The notes under the pieces are model-generated. The model was not told the DNA's origin. It was given only the letters and a program-made list of their open reading frames with translations, and ran no database searches. A program made the translations under genes and the position numbers. 32,098 nt of DNA from Bacteroidetes bacterium 4572_117. GTDB taxonomy: Bacteria > Bacteroidota > Bacteroidia > Bacteroidales > NBLH01. Positions 16,268 through 24,984 of this stretch are shown here, one piece after another (position 1 is the first letter of the stretch; each line of letters begins with the position of its first letter). The stretch covers positions 1-32,098 of the forward strand of contig NBLH01000024.1 of the NCBI GenBank assembly GCA_002084525.1, in the 5' to 3' direction.

Positions 16268-18511
16268 CTATTTTCTGTTATATTTAATTTCATTTATCTG
16301 TTTGGCAATGAGTTCAGCTTTTTTTAACTGCTTTTCTTGTGTGTAAAAATAATTTAAAGCGTGCAAATAGTCTAAATTACCGGGGCTTATACTTATAGCT
16401 TTTTTAAGTGCATTTTCAGCTTTGGTTTTTTTGCCTGTTTTATGATAAAGCAAACCCAGGTTATAATAAATTCTTGACATATTGGGGTTTATTTCTGCTG
16501 CTTTCAACAAATATTTAATTGCTTCATTGAACTTGTTTTTCTCGCTTTTTATCAATCCCAAATAGTAGTAGCCTTCATAACCAGACTCACCTGTATTAAT
16601 TAAGCTAAGTAGCACACTCTCGGCTTTATCAATTTGCTTTATTTGGCTATAAAGGATGGCAAGGTTAATGTATGCCGGAATAAAGAATTTGTCAATTCTT
16701 ATTGCTTCCTTATACTCCTTAACGGCACGGTTGTATTGTTTTAGGTTTTGATATAAATTACCAGAATTGTGCCGGCTACCTGCAAAATCAGATGAATGAT
16801 TCAAATAAGCTATATATTCAGCCAAAGCATCATTATATGGTTTTTCATAGTCCTTACCAACTTGCACATTTGGGATTTCCAATAATTTTTGTGATGCTTC
16901 AATTCGGATTGATTTTATGGAATCAAGCAAAAGCCCTTTTATTTTGTCGATATAATACTCCCGATTGGGATGAAAATAGTTGCTAATTGCAGTATACCGT
17001 ATCATAGGATTATTGTTATTGAGTTCATTTTCAATAACTTTTGAATTTTGTTCCGCCTGATAATTAGATAGATAGGATATAGCAATAGATTTAACCATAT
17101 TAGAACTTGAATCATTTTGAACTAATTTAGATAATTGTCTATCAACACCCGGCTCAAATTTCTCAGCAGCTGCAAATACAGTCCCATAATGCAATGGCGG
17201 TTCGTGTTTGTACCAATCTTTAATATGTTTTTCAGCCCATTCAGGTTTTTCGTCGCTATGGCAACCTTTACAAGCATTTGGTGTGCCAATCGTCCTTGTT
17301 AAGTCAGGTCTGGGAATCCGTATACTGTGGTCTCGCCTAAAATCGACCCCCATAAATTTAGCCCCTGTCATGTGGCAATCAACACATTGTGTACCATTAC
17401 CAATTTCGTAAACCCCATTATTTGACAACAAGCCTTTCATTTTATCCCCTTTATGGAAATGGTGGCCGTAACTGGCATATTTTTCTTCCGTATGGCATTG
17501 ATAACACACCCCATTACCATCTTTCTTAAGTTTTAAACCATGTATATCATGACAATCGGCACAACGGACATGCTCGTTATGCATTTTGCTTTGCGTGAAG
17601 GAGGCAAAAACATAATCCTCTTCTAAAATCTGGCCATCAATATGAAAATATGGTGCTTTTCCCAGTTGCGGAATAAACTGATCCATATATGAATTGCCGG
17701 TATGTTTGTTATCTCCCAAACCACTTCTGCGGGAATGGCAATATGCACATTGATCCAACATTTCTTCGGTATTTAAATTCTTTTGTTTTACAAAAAAACC
17801 AGAATTTGCAATTTCAGGCCTGTCTTCTTCAACAATTGTTGCCCATTCGTTATGTATCGAAGCCGGCCCGTGGCAAGCCTCACAACTAACGTTTATTTCT
17901 GAATAAGTGCTGTTAAATTCGTGTGTTTCAGGGTTATAGCCTTTATGGTAATTTGTTGTATGGCACTCTACACACATGCCGTTCCAGTTCTGGCCATTAT
18001 TTGTCCAGTATAACCAGTCGTCATGTTTTATTTCCAAATCTTCATATACTGTTTCGCCCATGTGGTACCATGAGTTTGTTTGTACATCCCAAGCAATTGG
18101 CAGTAATTGAAACCTTCCTTTGTCAAAAGCGATTACGTATTGTTGTAATGGTCTAACGCCAAAAGTATATGCGATTTCATATTCTTCAGGCTTACCTTCA
18201 GGGCCTTGTGTATAAACATAAAATTTGTTGCCTTTTTTATAGAATTTACTGGTAAAACCTTTAAAAGCATGTGTGGTATTATTAAAATCGGCAACAACTG
18301 ATTTTGCATTAGCTGTATCCATGGCTAATTGATGATCAGACCCCACCCAATCATCAAATTCTTTTTTATGGCATTCTACGCATGTTTTACTTCCTACAAA
18401 AGTTGGTTTTGTATGGCTAAGTTGCTTTTTTTTATTAAGGCTACATTTGATTAGCGAGATAAAAAAAAATATCAATAAAATACTGCCTATAATGCTTATG
18501 GTGGGTTTCAT
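16268..18511 (-). CDS. Octaheme c-type cytochrome with C-terminal HEAT/TPR repeats
   Basis: A 747-residue exported multiheme cytochrome. An N-terminal hydrophobic segment (8-22) ends in SLIKC; the Lys before Cys makes a lipobox doubtful, so it may be an anchor. Eight CxxCH heme sites lie at 44, 180, 210, 255, 317, 336, 376 and 414, in the doubled-CxxCH style (for example VSCEACHGPASIHNEW and VRCADCHDIHG). Residues about 450-545 are helical repeats (HEAT-like: NDSSSNMVKSIAISYLSNY), and 565-740 hold four or so TPRs (AIRIDKFFIPAYINLAILY, then AAEINPNMSRIYYNLGLLYH). Such cytochrome-TPR proteins occur in anaerobic and marine lineages; the substrate is unknown, periplasmic electron transfer is likely. 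The gene runs opposite to cluster B. An AGGT-N6-ACCT palindrome lies 193 bp upstream of its start. Confidence 0.9.
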   Translation of the reverse strand: MKPTISIIGSILLIFFFISLIKCSLNKKKQLSHTKPTFVGSKTCVECHKKEFDDWVGSDHQLAMDTANAKSVVADFNNTTHAFKGFTSKFYKKGNKFYVYTQGPEGKPEEYEIAYTFGVRPLQQYVIAFDKGRFQLLPIAWDVQTNSWYHMGETVYEDLEIKHDDWLYWTNNGQNWNGMCVECHTTNYHKGYNPETHEFNSTYSEINVSCEACHGPASIHNEWATIVEEDRPEIANSGFFVKQKNLNTEEMLDQCAYCHSRRSGLGDNKHTGNSYMDQFIPQLGKAPYFHIDGQILEEDYVFASFTQSKMHNEHVRCADCHDIHGLKLKKDGNGVCYQCHTEEKYASYGHHFHKGDKMKGLLSNNGVYEIGNGTQCVDCHMTGAKFMGVDFRRDHSIRIPRPDLTRTIGTPNACKGCHSDEKPEWAEKHIKDWYKHEPPLHYGTVFAAAEKFEPGVDRQLSKLVQNDSSSNMVKSIAISYLSNYQAEQNSKVIENELNNNNPMIRYTAISNYFHPNREYYIDKIKGLLLDSIKSIRIEASQKLLEIPNVQVGKDYEKPYNDALAEYIAYLNHSSDFAGSRHNSGNLYQNLKQYNRAVKEYKEAIRIDKFFIPAYINLAILYSQIKQIDKAESVLLSLINTGESGYEGYYYLGLIKSEKNKFNEAIKYLLKAAEINPNMSRIYYNLGLLYHKTGKKTKAENALKKAISISPGNLDYLHALNYFYTQEKQLKKAELIAKQINEIKYNRK

Positions 18512-19089
18512 TTTATTTTTGTAAGATTAAATTGATATTTATACTTATGAAAGCCCCTATTTTAGATATATCATGTGCATCTGACATAATTTTTATAACT
18601 TGATTAAAATTTATTGTCAAGCTTTTTAGCAAAATGCTGTTTTTTTTGGGTGGCAAAAATAATCAAAATTTTTGACAATGAATATCTGCACATCCACACA
18701 ATTAGGTGTTTTTACCTATAATTTTTCGAGTTTACCTTTGCAAATTTACACGTATAGGTGATAGGCTGTAGTTAATAGGATAATAGCATAAGATATTCCC
18801 TAAAATTGATTTATCAATACCGCGACTGCATGAGTCGTTTTAGTTAAAAACTTTTATTTTACCATCATAAATGTGTAGTACAGAGCTTGCCGAGGTAAAT
18901 GGGTTATAATTTTTGAGAAGTCAGATAAAGCAATTTTTATAGTTTTTCTTGATAAGTTTAGTATAATTCGGACATGATAAAACCATAGTAAATATTTTTA
19001 GATATACAGAAAATCTTGTAAAACGTCATTAATTTACCTAAATTAGTCCGTTTTTTAGTATCGGTTAAGCAAGATTGAGGGTTAAAATA
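18512..19089. other. Divergent intergenic region between cytochrome and six-PAS kinase
   Basis: No gene seen in these 578 bp. Contents: an AT-rich leader of the cytochrome, a possible minus-strand -7 box TATTTTTG (18661-18654), the AGGT-N6-ACCT palindrome at 18704, a plus-strand TACCTTTG box at 18733-18740, and a hairpin CGACT-GCATG-AGTCG at 18823-18837 followed by TTTT. The last would lie within a long leader of the kinase gene and could act as an attenuator. Confidence 0.4.
18704..18717. promoter_or_regulatory. Isolated AGGT-N6-ACCT palindrome
   Basis: AGGT-GTTTTT-ACCT matches the palindrome of the four shared promoters. Read on the minus strand it continues ACCTAATT, like the others, which would point it to the cytochrome gene. 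But no RGGT half-site or TAnnTTTG box lies at the 36-38 and 37 bp spacing in either direction, so its target is open. Confidence 0.45.
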
Positions 19090-22000
19090 ATGAGCAAAGA
19101 AGACACAAATACATCAACAATTGGTGACATCCTTGTAGTTGAAGATACATTTTCGCATCGTGAACTTATATCTGAAATATTAGGAAGTGAAGGTTATACG
19201 GTAAGACAGGCGGTTGATAGCGAATCTGCCCTACAAATAATTAAGGCAAAACAACCTGATTTGGTACTTCTGGATATTAATTTGCCTGACGTTGACGGAA
19301 TAAGTTTTTGCAGCCACCTAAAATCGAATTCTGAAACAAAAGATTTCCCTGTCATTTTCATAAGCGCACAAACCGATACAAATATGAAAGTAAAAGCTTT
19401 AGAAGCTGGTGGTGTAGATTATGTTACAAAACCAATAAAATCTTCAGAGCTTCTTGCTAGGATAACCACTCACCTAAACATATACAAATTGCAACTGCAA
19501 TTAAAAACAGCGCAGCAAACTTTAGAAAAATCAGAGGCAAAATATGTTGACTTATACAACAATGCCCCCGATATGTTTTTATCTATTAACCCGGAATCGT
19601 TCAAGATAATTGATTGCAATAAAACTCTCTTAACCGATTTGGGTTATTCAAGGGATGAATTAATAGGAAAAAGTGTTTTTGATTTTTACACACTCGAAAC
19701 AGCCAAATTTGCAAAAGAAAAATTATTCCCCCAACTTAAAAAAACTGGAAGTATCGTTGGCGAAGAACTTCAGGTAAAAAAAAAAAATGGAACCATAATA
19801 GATGTCCTTCTAAATAGTTCTGCGGTATATGATGAAGATAATAAAATTAGATATAGCCGTTCTGTTTGGCGTGAAATTACTAAACGTAAAAAGGCAGAAA
19901 AAAGCTTAGCTCAAACTTCAGAAATAATTAATCTGAGTTCTATGGTTGTTTTTTTATGGGAAAACAAAGACAACTGGTCAGTTAAGCATGTTAGCGATAA
20001 TGTAAGTAAAATATTTGGATATACACACAAAGATTTTTCAAGTGATAAAATTTATTATTCCGATATAATTCACCCAGATGATATAAAAAGGGTGAAAGCT
20101 GAAGTAGTTGAAGCAAGCAACAACCCACAGATAAATAAATTTGAACAAAGCCCATACAGGATAATTACAAAAAATGGCGAAATTAAATGGATTGAGGATA
20201 AAACTGTAATTATCAGAGATAATGTTGGGCAAATAACACATTACCAAGGTATTATCCAAGACATTACCGATAGGATAAAAAAAGAAGAAACAATAGGGAA
20301 ATTATCTACAGCCATTAATCAAAGCCCTATAACAATTGTAATAACGGATACACAGGGAAATATTGAATTTGTGAACCCCAAATTTACTGAAACCTCAGGC
20401 TACACATTAAAAGAGGCCATTGGTAAAAACCCTAGAATGCTAAAATCCGGTATTCAAACCGACGATGTTTATAAAAACCTATGGGGAACTGTTACAAAAG
20501 GAGGCGTTTGGCGAGGCGAGTTCAAAAATAAAAGAAAAGACGGAACCCTATATTACGAAAATGCAGCTATTGGGCCCGTAAAAAATCAGAAAGGCGAAAT
20601 AACTCATTTTATTGCATTAAAGGAGGATATTACCGAACAGAAAGAAATGCAACAAAAATTAAAACTGAAATCTCAACAAATTGAAAATATTTTTAATAAT
20701 GTAAAAGATGTTATTTACTCTTTAGATGTAGAAAAAGAAGGTGTCTTGCAAATCGCACCATCATGTAAAGATATTTTTGGTTATTCGCAAAATGAATTTT
20801 ACAAAAACCCTGGTTTATTGGTGGATATTATCCATCCTGATGACCAAAAATTTGCAAAACTTTCTAAAGAGAATTTTACTAATAATGATGTTTTAAATTT
20901 GAAATATAGGATAATTAAGCCAGATAAACAAATTAGGTGGGTTAACAGTAAAATAACACCAAGGTTTAATAGTTCTGGAAATTTAACCAGGCTCGATGCT
21001 TCAGTTTCTGATATAACAGCTAGCGAAGTGCTTCAAACATCACTTAAGCAAGCTTTTAATTTCAATAACAAAATAATTAAAACATCAGGGATAGGGGTAC
21101 TTATGTACAAACAAAGCGGGCAATGCCTTTCTGCCAACAATAATATCGTAAAAATTATTAACACTACAAAGGAGCAACTGCTAGCATTAAATTTTAAAGA
21201 AGTTCCTGCATGGAAAGAATCTGGTTTGATAAAAGATGCCAAGAAATGCCTTGAAACAAATAATGAAATAAAAAATGTTATACAAATAAAAAATGAAGAT
21301 ACAGGCGAAATATGGCTTGACACACATTTTAGTACATACGAGGTAAGCAATGAGCCCCATTTTTTATTATTGGTTAGGGATATTAGCAAAATTAAGTTTG
21401 CAGAAAAAGAAATTCAGCAAAAAGCAATAGAACTACGAAATTTGATACAAACAGTTAGCACCCCTATTTTTAATATGGATATTGAGGGGAAAATTCAAGG
21501 GTGGAATAAAGCTGCAAAAAAGATAACGGGGTATTTAAAAGCAGAAGTCGAAAATAAACATTTTGCAAATATACTTTTTGTTGGTGATGAAAAACAAACT
21601 GTACATAACATAATAAAAGATGCAATAAATGGGCATGAAATCTCTAACCGCGAATTAATGATTAAAACAAAACGTGGCAAGCTTATTAAAATAATGCTTA
21701 ACATAAACGTACACAGAGATATTAATGGCAAAGTTATAGGTGTAATATGTACAGGACAAGATATTACTGAATTGGTAAACTACAGAAAAAAACTTGAAAA
21801 GAAAGTTAAAAAAAGAACAGAAAAATTAAAAAAGGCATTAAAAGCAGAACAAGAGCTTAGCGAGCTGAAATCCAGGTTTGTATCCATGGCTTCGCATGAA
21901 TTTAGGACACCATTGGCAGCTATTGGTTTTGCAGCTGGTTTTGTGAAAAAATATTGGAACAGGTTAGATGAGGAAAAACGGGATAAAAAACTAATTAAAA

Positions 22001-22536
22001 TTGAAAACCAAGTTTACCGTATGACAAATATGCTTGATGATGTACTGACCATTGGAAAATCAGAAGCAGGCCAACTAAAATATAAGCCTGAAATTATCGG
22101 TTTTGAGGAGTTTATTAATCCTTTGATGGAAGAGGTTGGCAACGTAACAAATAACACACATGAAATAAGGTTTCAGAATATTTGCAAACTTGAAAAAATA
22201 TTTATTGATGAAAAATTAGCAAGGAATATTTATATCAACCTACTTTCAAATGCAATTAAATTCTCACCTGAAAAAAAATATATCGAATTTACATGCAACA
22301 GCAAAAATGATTTGCTGGTTTTTACTATTAGGGATTTTGGAATTGGGATCAATAAAAAAGATCTATCAGATATTTTTACACCATTTCATAGAGGTGAAAA
22401 TGTTGAAACTATTCAAGGTACAGGTTTGGGATTGGCCATTGTAAAGGAATCAGTTGAACTAATGAAAGGCAAAATTGAAGTTGAAAGCAAACCAGGTGAA
22501 GGAACAACTTTTACAGTAACTTTACCAAAAACATAA
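19090..22536 (+). CDS. Receiver-six PAS-histidine kinase hybrid
   Basis: A soluble 1148-residue kinase. The ATG at 19090 is preferred to an in-frame TTG at 19075. An intact receiver comes first (ILVVEDT, phosphoacceptor D62 in LLDINLPDVDG, Ser in FISAQ, Lys in VTKPI). Then I count six PAS units: starts near residues 147, 270, 403, 535, 655 and 782. Several end in the typical D-I-T motif (REITKRKKAE, QDITDRI, EDITEQKEM, SDITASEV, RDISKIKFAE, QDITELVNY). HisKA has H936 in ASHEFRTPL; the ATPase has N1054 (NLLSNAIKFSP), G1 RDFGIGI and G2 GTGLGLAI at 1110-1117, all intact. The kinase core is paralogous to those at 4265 and 25331. It heads cluster B and is followed after 383 bp by the pseudokinase gene. 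Confidence 0.93.
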   Translation: MSKEDTNTSTIGDILVVEDTFSHRELISEILGSEGYTVRQAVDSESALQIIKAKQPDLVLLDINLPDVDGISFCSHLKSNSETKDFPVIFISAQTDTNMKVKALEAGGVDYVTKPIKSSELLARITTHLNIYKLQLQLKTAQQTLEKSEAKYVDLYNNAPDMFLSINPESFKIIDCNKTLLTDLGYSRDELIGKSVFDFYTLETAKFAKEKLFPQLKKTGSIVGEELQVKKKNGTIIDVLLNSSAVYDEDNKIRYSRSVWREITKRKKAEKSLAQTSEIINLSSMVVFLWENKDNWSVKHVSDNVSKIFGYTHKDFSSDKIYYSDIIHPDDIKRVKAEVVEASNNPQINKFEQSPYRIITKNGEIKWIEDKTVIIRDNVGQITHYQGIIQDITDRIKKEETIGKLSTAINQSPITIVITDTQGNIEFVNPKFTETSGYTLKEAIGKNPRMLKSGIQTDDVYKNLWGTVTKGGVWRGEFKNKRKDGTLYYENAAIGPVKNQKGEITHFIALKEDITEQKEMQQKLKLKSQQIENIFNNVKDVIYSLDVEKEGVLQIAPSCKDIFGYSQNEFYKNPGLLVDIIHPDDQKFAKLSKENFTNNDVLNLKYRIIKPDKQIRWVNSKITPRFNSSGNLTRLDASVSDITASEVLQTSLKQAFNFNNKIIKTSGIGVLMYKQSGQCLSANNNIVKIINTTKEQLLALNFKEVPAWKESGLIKDAKKCLETNNEIKNVIQIKNEDTGEIWLDTHFSTYEVSNEPHFLLLVRDISKIKFAEKEIQQKAIELRNLIQTVSTPIFNMDIEGKIQGWNKAAKKITGYLKAEVENKHFANILFVGDEKQTVHNIIKDAINGHEISNRELMIKTKRGKLIKIMLNINVHRDINGKVIGVICTGQDITELVNYRKKLEKKVKKRTEKLKKALKAEQELSELKSRFVSMASHEFRTPLAAIGFAAGFVKKYWNRLDEEKRDKKLIKIENQVYRMTNMLDDVLTIGKSEAGQLKYKPEIIGFEEFINPLMEEVGNVTNNTHEIRFQNICKLEKIFIDEKLARNIYINLLSNAIKFSPEKKYIEFTCNSKNDLLVFTIRDFGIGINKKDLSDIFTPFHRGENVETIQGTGLGLAIVKESVELMKGKIEVESKPGEGTTFTVTLPKT

Positions 22537-22714
22537 AAGAGTGTAGTTCAGGGTAACAATTGTTAACATTCACTACCTGTCCCAGTTTTTATCTGGATAA
22601 ATGATTACATGTTAACCAATTACTAATAACATATGATGAAAGATTTAAAAAGGAGGTATTACTGCAAACTTATTAATTGATTCAAACCTGCTAGGTTTAA
22701 TTTGACTTCACAAT

Positions 22715-22797
22715 AGGTATATATACCTAATTGCCTATTAAATCCTATTTATGGGTTTTATTGCTCTTATTTTACACCCTACAATAAGCTAATTTCG
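22715..22797 (+). promoter_or_regulatory. Promoter of the receiver-pseudokinase gene
   Basis: Palindrome AGGT-ATATAT-ACCT at 22715-22728, half-site TTATGGGTTTTA with GGGT from 22753 (38 bp on), and -7 box TAATTTCG at 22790-22797 (37 bp further, one mismatch to TAnnTTTG). Same layout as at 6364, 24163 and 28047. The leader to the ATG at 22920 is about 120 nt. It implies the gene is transcribed separately from the six-PAS kinase. Confidence 0.7.
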
Positions 22798-22919
22798 AGA
22801 CTATGTATTCAATTATTGTACCGACAACTCAGTATAGGTGTTCTCGTTGGACACAAAAACCTCATAACGATAAAATATTTAAATAGTTGTGCGGGAAATA
22901 TGATACAAAAAGTAATGAA

Positions 22920-23978
22920 ATGAAAAAAATATTAGTTGTAGAAGATACTCAGGTCATTCGTGAGGAGATATGTGACATTCTTCAAATGGAAAATTTTGAG
23001 GTTTCAATGGCCTCAAATGGATATGAGGGGCTGATACAGACAAAAAACATGAAACCCGATTTAATTATATCAGATATAATGATGCCTGTACTTGATGGTT
23101 ATCAGTTTGTTAGGGAGATTAAGAAATCGCCTAACACAGAAAACATCCCAATTATTTTTTTGTCGGCAAAAGCTCAAAAAACAGATATTCGCAAAGGCAT
23201 GAACCGTGGTGTTGAAGATTATATCACAAAACCGATACATCCTACCGACTTGCTTACAGCTGTTAATATGAGTTTAGAAAAACAGTCAAAATTAGATAAG
23301 AAAATTGAAGAGTTAAGAATTAAACCAATAAAATTTTTGCCAAAAGAGCTTATTAAATCACTTAATATTATAGTAGGTTTTTCTCAAAACATTAAAATGG
23401 CAAAAACGACTATTCCTGATGATGAAATAGCATTACTAATTAATAGTATCTACGATAATGGGGAGAAAATAAATAGCATGATTAATGATTATTTAATTTA
23501 TCTAAACCTGATTACAAAAATTTCTAATCCAAACAATAAAAATATTAGTTTAAAATCATATTCTGATGTAGATTGCTTATATTTTATTGAAAGCGCAATA
23601 TTATCAAGTGCAAATGAAAAAGGAAGGAGGAGTGATGTAATGTTTAATGCGTTAGGGGTAAAAATGAAATTTAATGAATTTTATTTCAAAAAAATAATTG
23701 AAGAGATGCTGAGCTGCGTAATTTTATGCACATTTCCTGGCGATGAGATAAAGGTTTGGTCAAAAAATGAAAAAAACTATTATCTGTTGTTTGTTGATGG
23801 GGCAGGACAGCCACCTTCAAGAAAAAAAGTAGATAATACCAGCGTGGAACTGGTGAATGATACTTTTAATCGCTCTATTGAAATACTTAAATTAATCTCG
23901 AAAGTATATTCAGGTAAATTTGAATACAATAAAAATAATAAAGAAAACTTAAGTTTTACATATTACTTTGAATTATAG
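22920..23978 (+). CDS. Receiver fused to a degenerate (pseudo) histidine kinase
   Basis: A 352-residue paralogue of the receiver-kinase at 3111. The ATG at 22920 aligns with the start of that protein (MKKILVVEDT in both); an upstream in-frame ATG at 22887 is less likely. The receiver is intact: E8/D9, D52 in IISDIMMP, S82, K104. The kinase part is not: at the H-box FLPHELKTPLNG of the paralogue this protein has FLPKELIKSLNI, so K142 replaces the His. The N-box ELLDNAIKFS has become EEMLSCVILC, and the glycine boxes are gone (FVDGAGQPPS for YNNGSGIS; no GLGLG). The reading frame is open to the end, so the protein is probably maintained as a phospho-acceptor or binding partner. It has its own promoter of the shared type. 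Confidence 0.9.
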   Translation: MKKILVVEDTQVIREEICDILQMENFEVSMASNGYEGLIQTKNMKPDLIISDIMMPVLDGYQFVREIKKSPNTENIPIIFLSAKAQKTDIRKGMNRGVEDYITKPIHPTDLLTAVNMSLEKQSKLDKKIEELRIKPIKFLPKELIKSLNIIVGFSQNIKMAKTTIPDDEIALLINSIYDNGEKINSMINDYLIYLNLITKISNPNNKNISLKSYSDVDCLYFIESAILSSANEKGRRSDVMFNALGVKMKFNEFYFKKIIEEMLSCVILCTFPGDEIKVWSKNEKNYYLLFVDGAGQPPSRKKVDNTSVELVNDTFNRSIEILKLISKVYSGKFEYNKNNKENLSFTYYFEL

Positions 23979-23997
23979 TTTTACCATCTAAATAATA

Positions 23998-24143
23998 CTT
24001 GTCCATAATGTCGGCAAATAAGCATCAATGGTGCGATTATTATTAACACAACATCAATCATTGTGCTGTAAATGAGCGAATTACTATTGCGCCAATAGTT
24101 CAGGATAAAAATATTTTCAAAAGACATTGACTTTATGGACAAA
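23998..24143. repeat. Segment bounded by short inverted repeats
   Basis: TTGTCCATAA at 23999-24008 is the exact complement of TTATGGACAA at 24133-24142; the match extends to about 13 of 15 bases. The enclosed ~125 bp have no ORF. It might be a small MITE relic; no target-site duplication is visible. It lies directly upstream of the pseudoreceiver promoter. Confidence 0.35.
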
Positions 24144-24162
24144 CTCGAAATAGTCATTAATT

Positions 24163-24244
24163 AGGAAAAAACACCTAATAAAAAAACATCTAACAATATA
24201 GGTTTTATAACCCTAAATATTAAACAACCTACAGGCTAATTTTG
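24163..24244 (+). promoter_or_regulatory. Promoter of the pseudoreceiver gene
   Basis: Palindrome AGGA-AAAAAC-ACCT at 24163-24176 (one mismatch), half-site ATATAGGTTTTA with AGGT from 24200 (37 bp on), itself a near-palindrome AGGT-N6-ACCC, and -7 box TAATTTTG at 24237-24244 (37 bp further). The leader to the ATG at 24577 is about 330 nt and contains copy 2 of the dispersed repeat. Confidence 0.68.
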
Positions 24245-24418
24245 CGATATAGATATTAATAATAACAAATATGAACTTATTGGAATAAATAAAAATGATT
24301 ATGGTTATTATTTGCAAATGACAAAAAAATCTAACAAAAAAGTGTTGAATAGCAGTATTTTGTTAATTTCTGTTATTGAATTAACGATATAGCTATTTAA
24401 TGGGGAACTATTCAAAGA

Positions 24419-24523
24419 TAAGTACCCAGACAAAATTAATTGGATATTTACTTTTACGCAACTTGCATATTGTAAGATATTTGCACCAGTGCGTAAGCAA
24501 CATTAAATAGCACCTAGTGCTTA
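24419..24523 (+). repeat. Dispersed structured repeat, copy 2
   Basis: A 105-bp near-identical copy of 6471-6572, same strand. The pairing arms TTACGCA/TGCGTAA and the terminal palindrome (here AGCAC-CTA-GTGCT) are kept; differences fall mainly outside the arms. Unlike copy 1, it lies inside the predicted 5' leader of a gene, ending 53 bp before the ATG of the pseudoreceiver, where it could act as an RNA structure. Confidence 0.8.
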
Positions 24524-24576
24524 ATAAACTTTGATAGCAGCTTTTTTGTTTTAGTATCTTTTAACTTGTTAAATAA

Positions 24577-24984
24577 ATGAAAAAAGTACTTATAATAATA
24601 GGTCAAAGACAGTTTCGTAACGAATTAGTGTCTTTTATATCATTTGAAGGTTATGAAGTAATTTCAGCAAAGGATGGTGTCGAAGGTTTACAAAAGGCAC
24701 TTCAATTTAAACCTGATATAATTGTTTCTAATATAAAAATGTCCCGTTTAAATGGATATGATTTGTTACGCACTTTAAAACAAATAAAGATTACACGTGA
24801 AATACCTTTTATATTTTTAAGCGCAAAAAATCAAGCCAGCGATGTGCGAAATGCCCTTTTGCTTGGTGCCGATGATTATCTTATTAAGCCATTAAACCCT
24901 AGCTGCATTGTTCATTCAATACGTCTTGTCCTTATAAAACAAAAAAAACGTACCCAACAATTTTCAATAGAAGAGTTTAATTAA
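24577..24984 (+). CDS. Stand-alone pseudoreceiver
   Basis: A 135-residue single-domain receiver homologue with the fold but without the phosphorylation site. The acidic pair at the end of strand 1 reads IIIGQRQ instead of IIDD, and the phosphoacceptor position is Asn (IIVSNIKMSRLNG instead of IICDIEMPKLDG). The Ser in FLSAK and Lys in LIKPL remain. The rest follows the receiver of the LuxR-type regulator at 2004 closely (AKDGVEGLQKAL, IPFIFLSAKNQASDVR, LGADDYL), so it is probably a copy of that receiver that has lost its PAS and HTH parts. The family of atypical receivers often acts by constitutive protein binding. It has a long leader and its own shared-type promoter. Confidence 0.88.
   Translation: MKKVLIIIGQRQFRNELVSFISFEGYEVISAKDGVEGLQKALQFKPDIIVSNIKMSRLNGYDLLRTLKQIKITREIPFIFLSAKNQASDVRNALLLGADDYLIKPLNPSCIVHSIRLVLIKQKKRTQQFSIEEFN

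Noticed and set aside
24318-24392. A 24-codon ORF starting MTKKSNKKVLNSS in the leader of the pseudoreceiver gene.
   Set aside because: Could be a leader peptide, but it is short, AT-rich and unsupported by any visible start signal.
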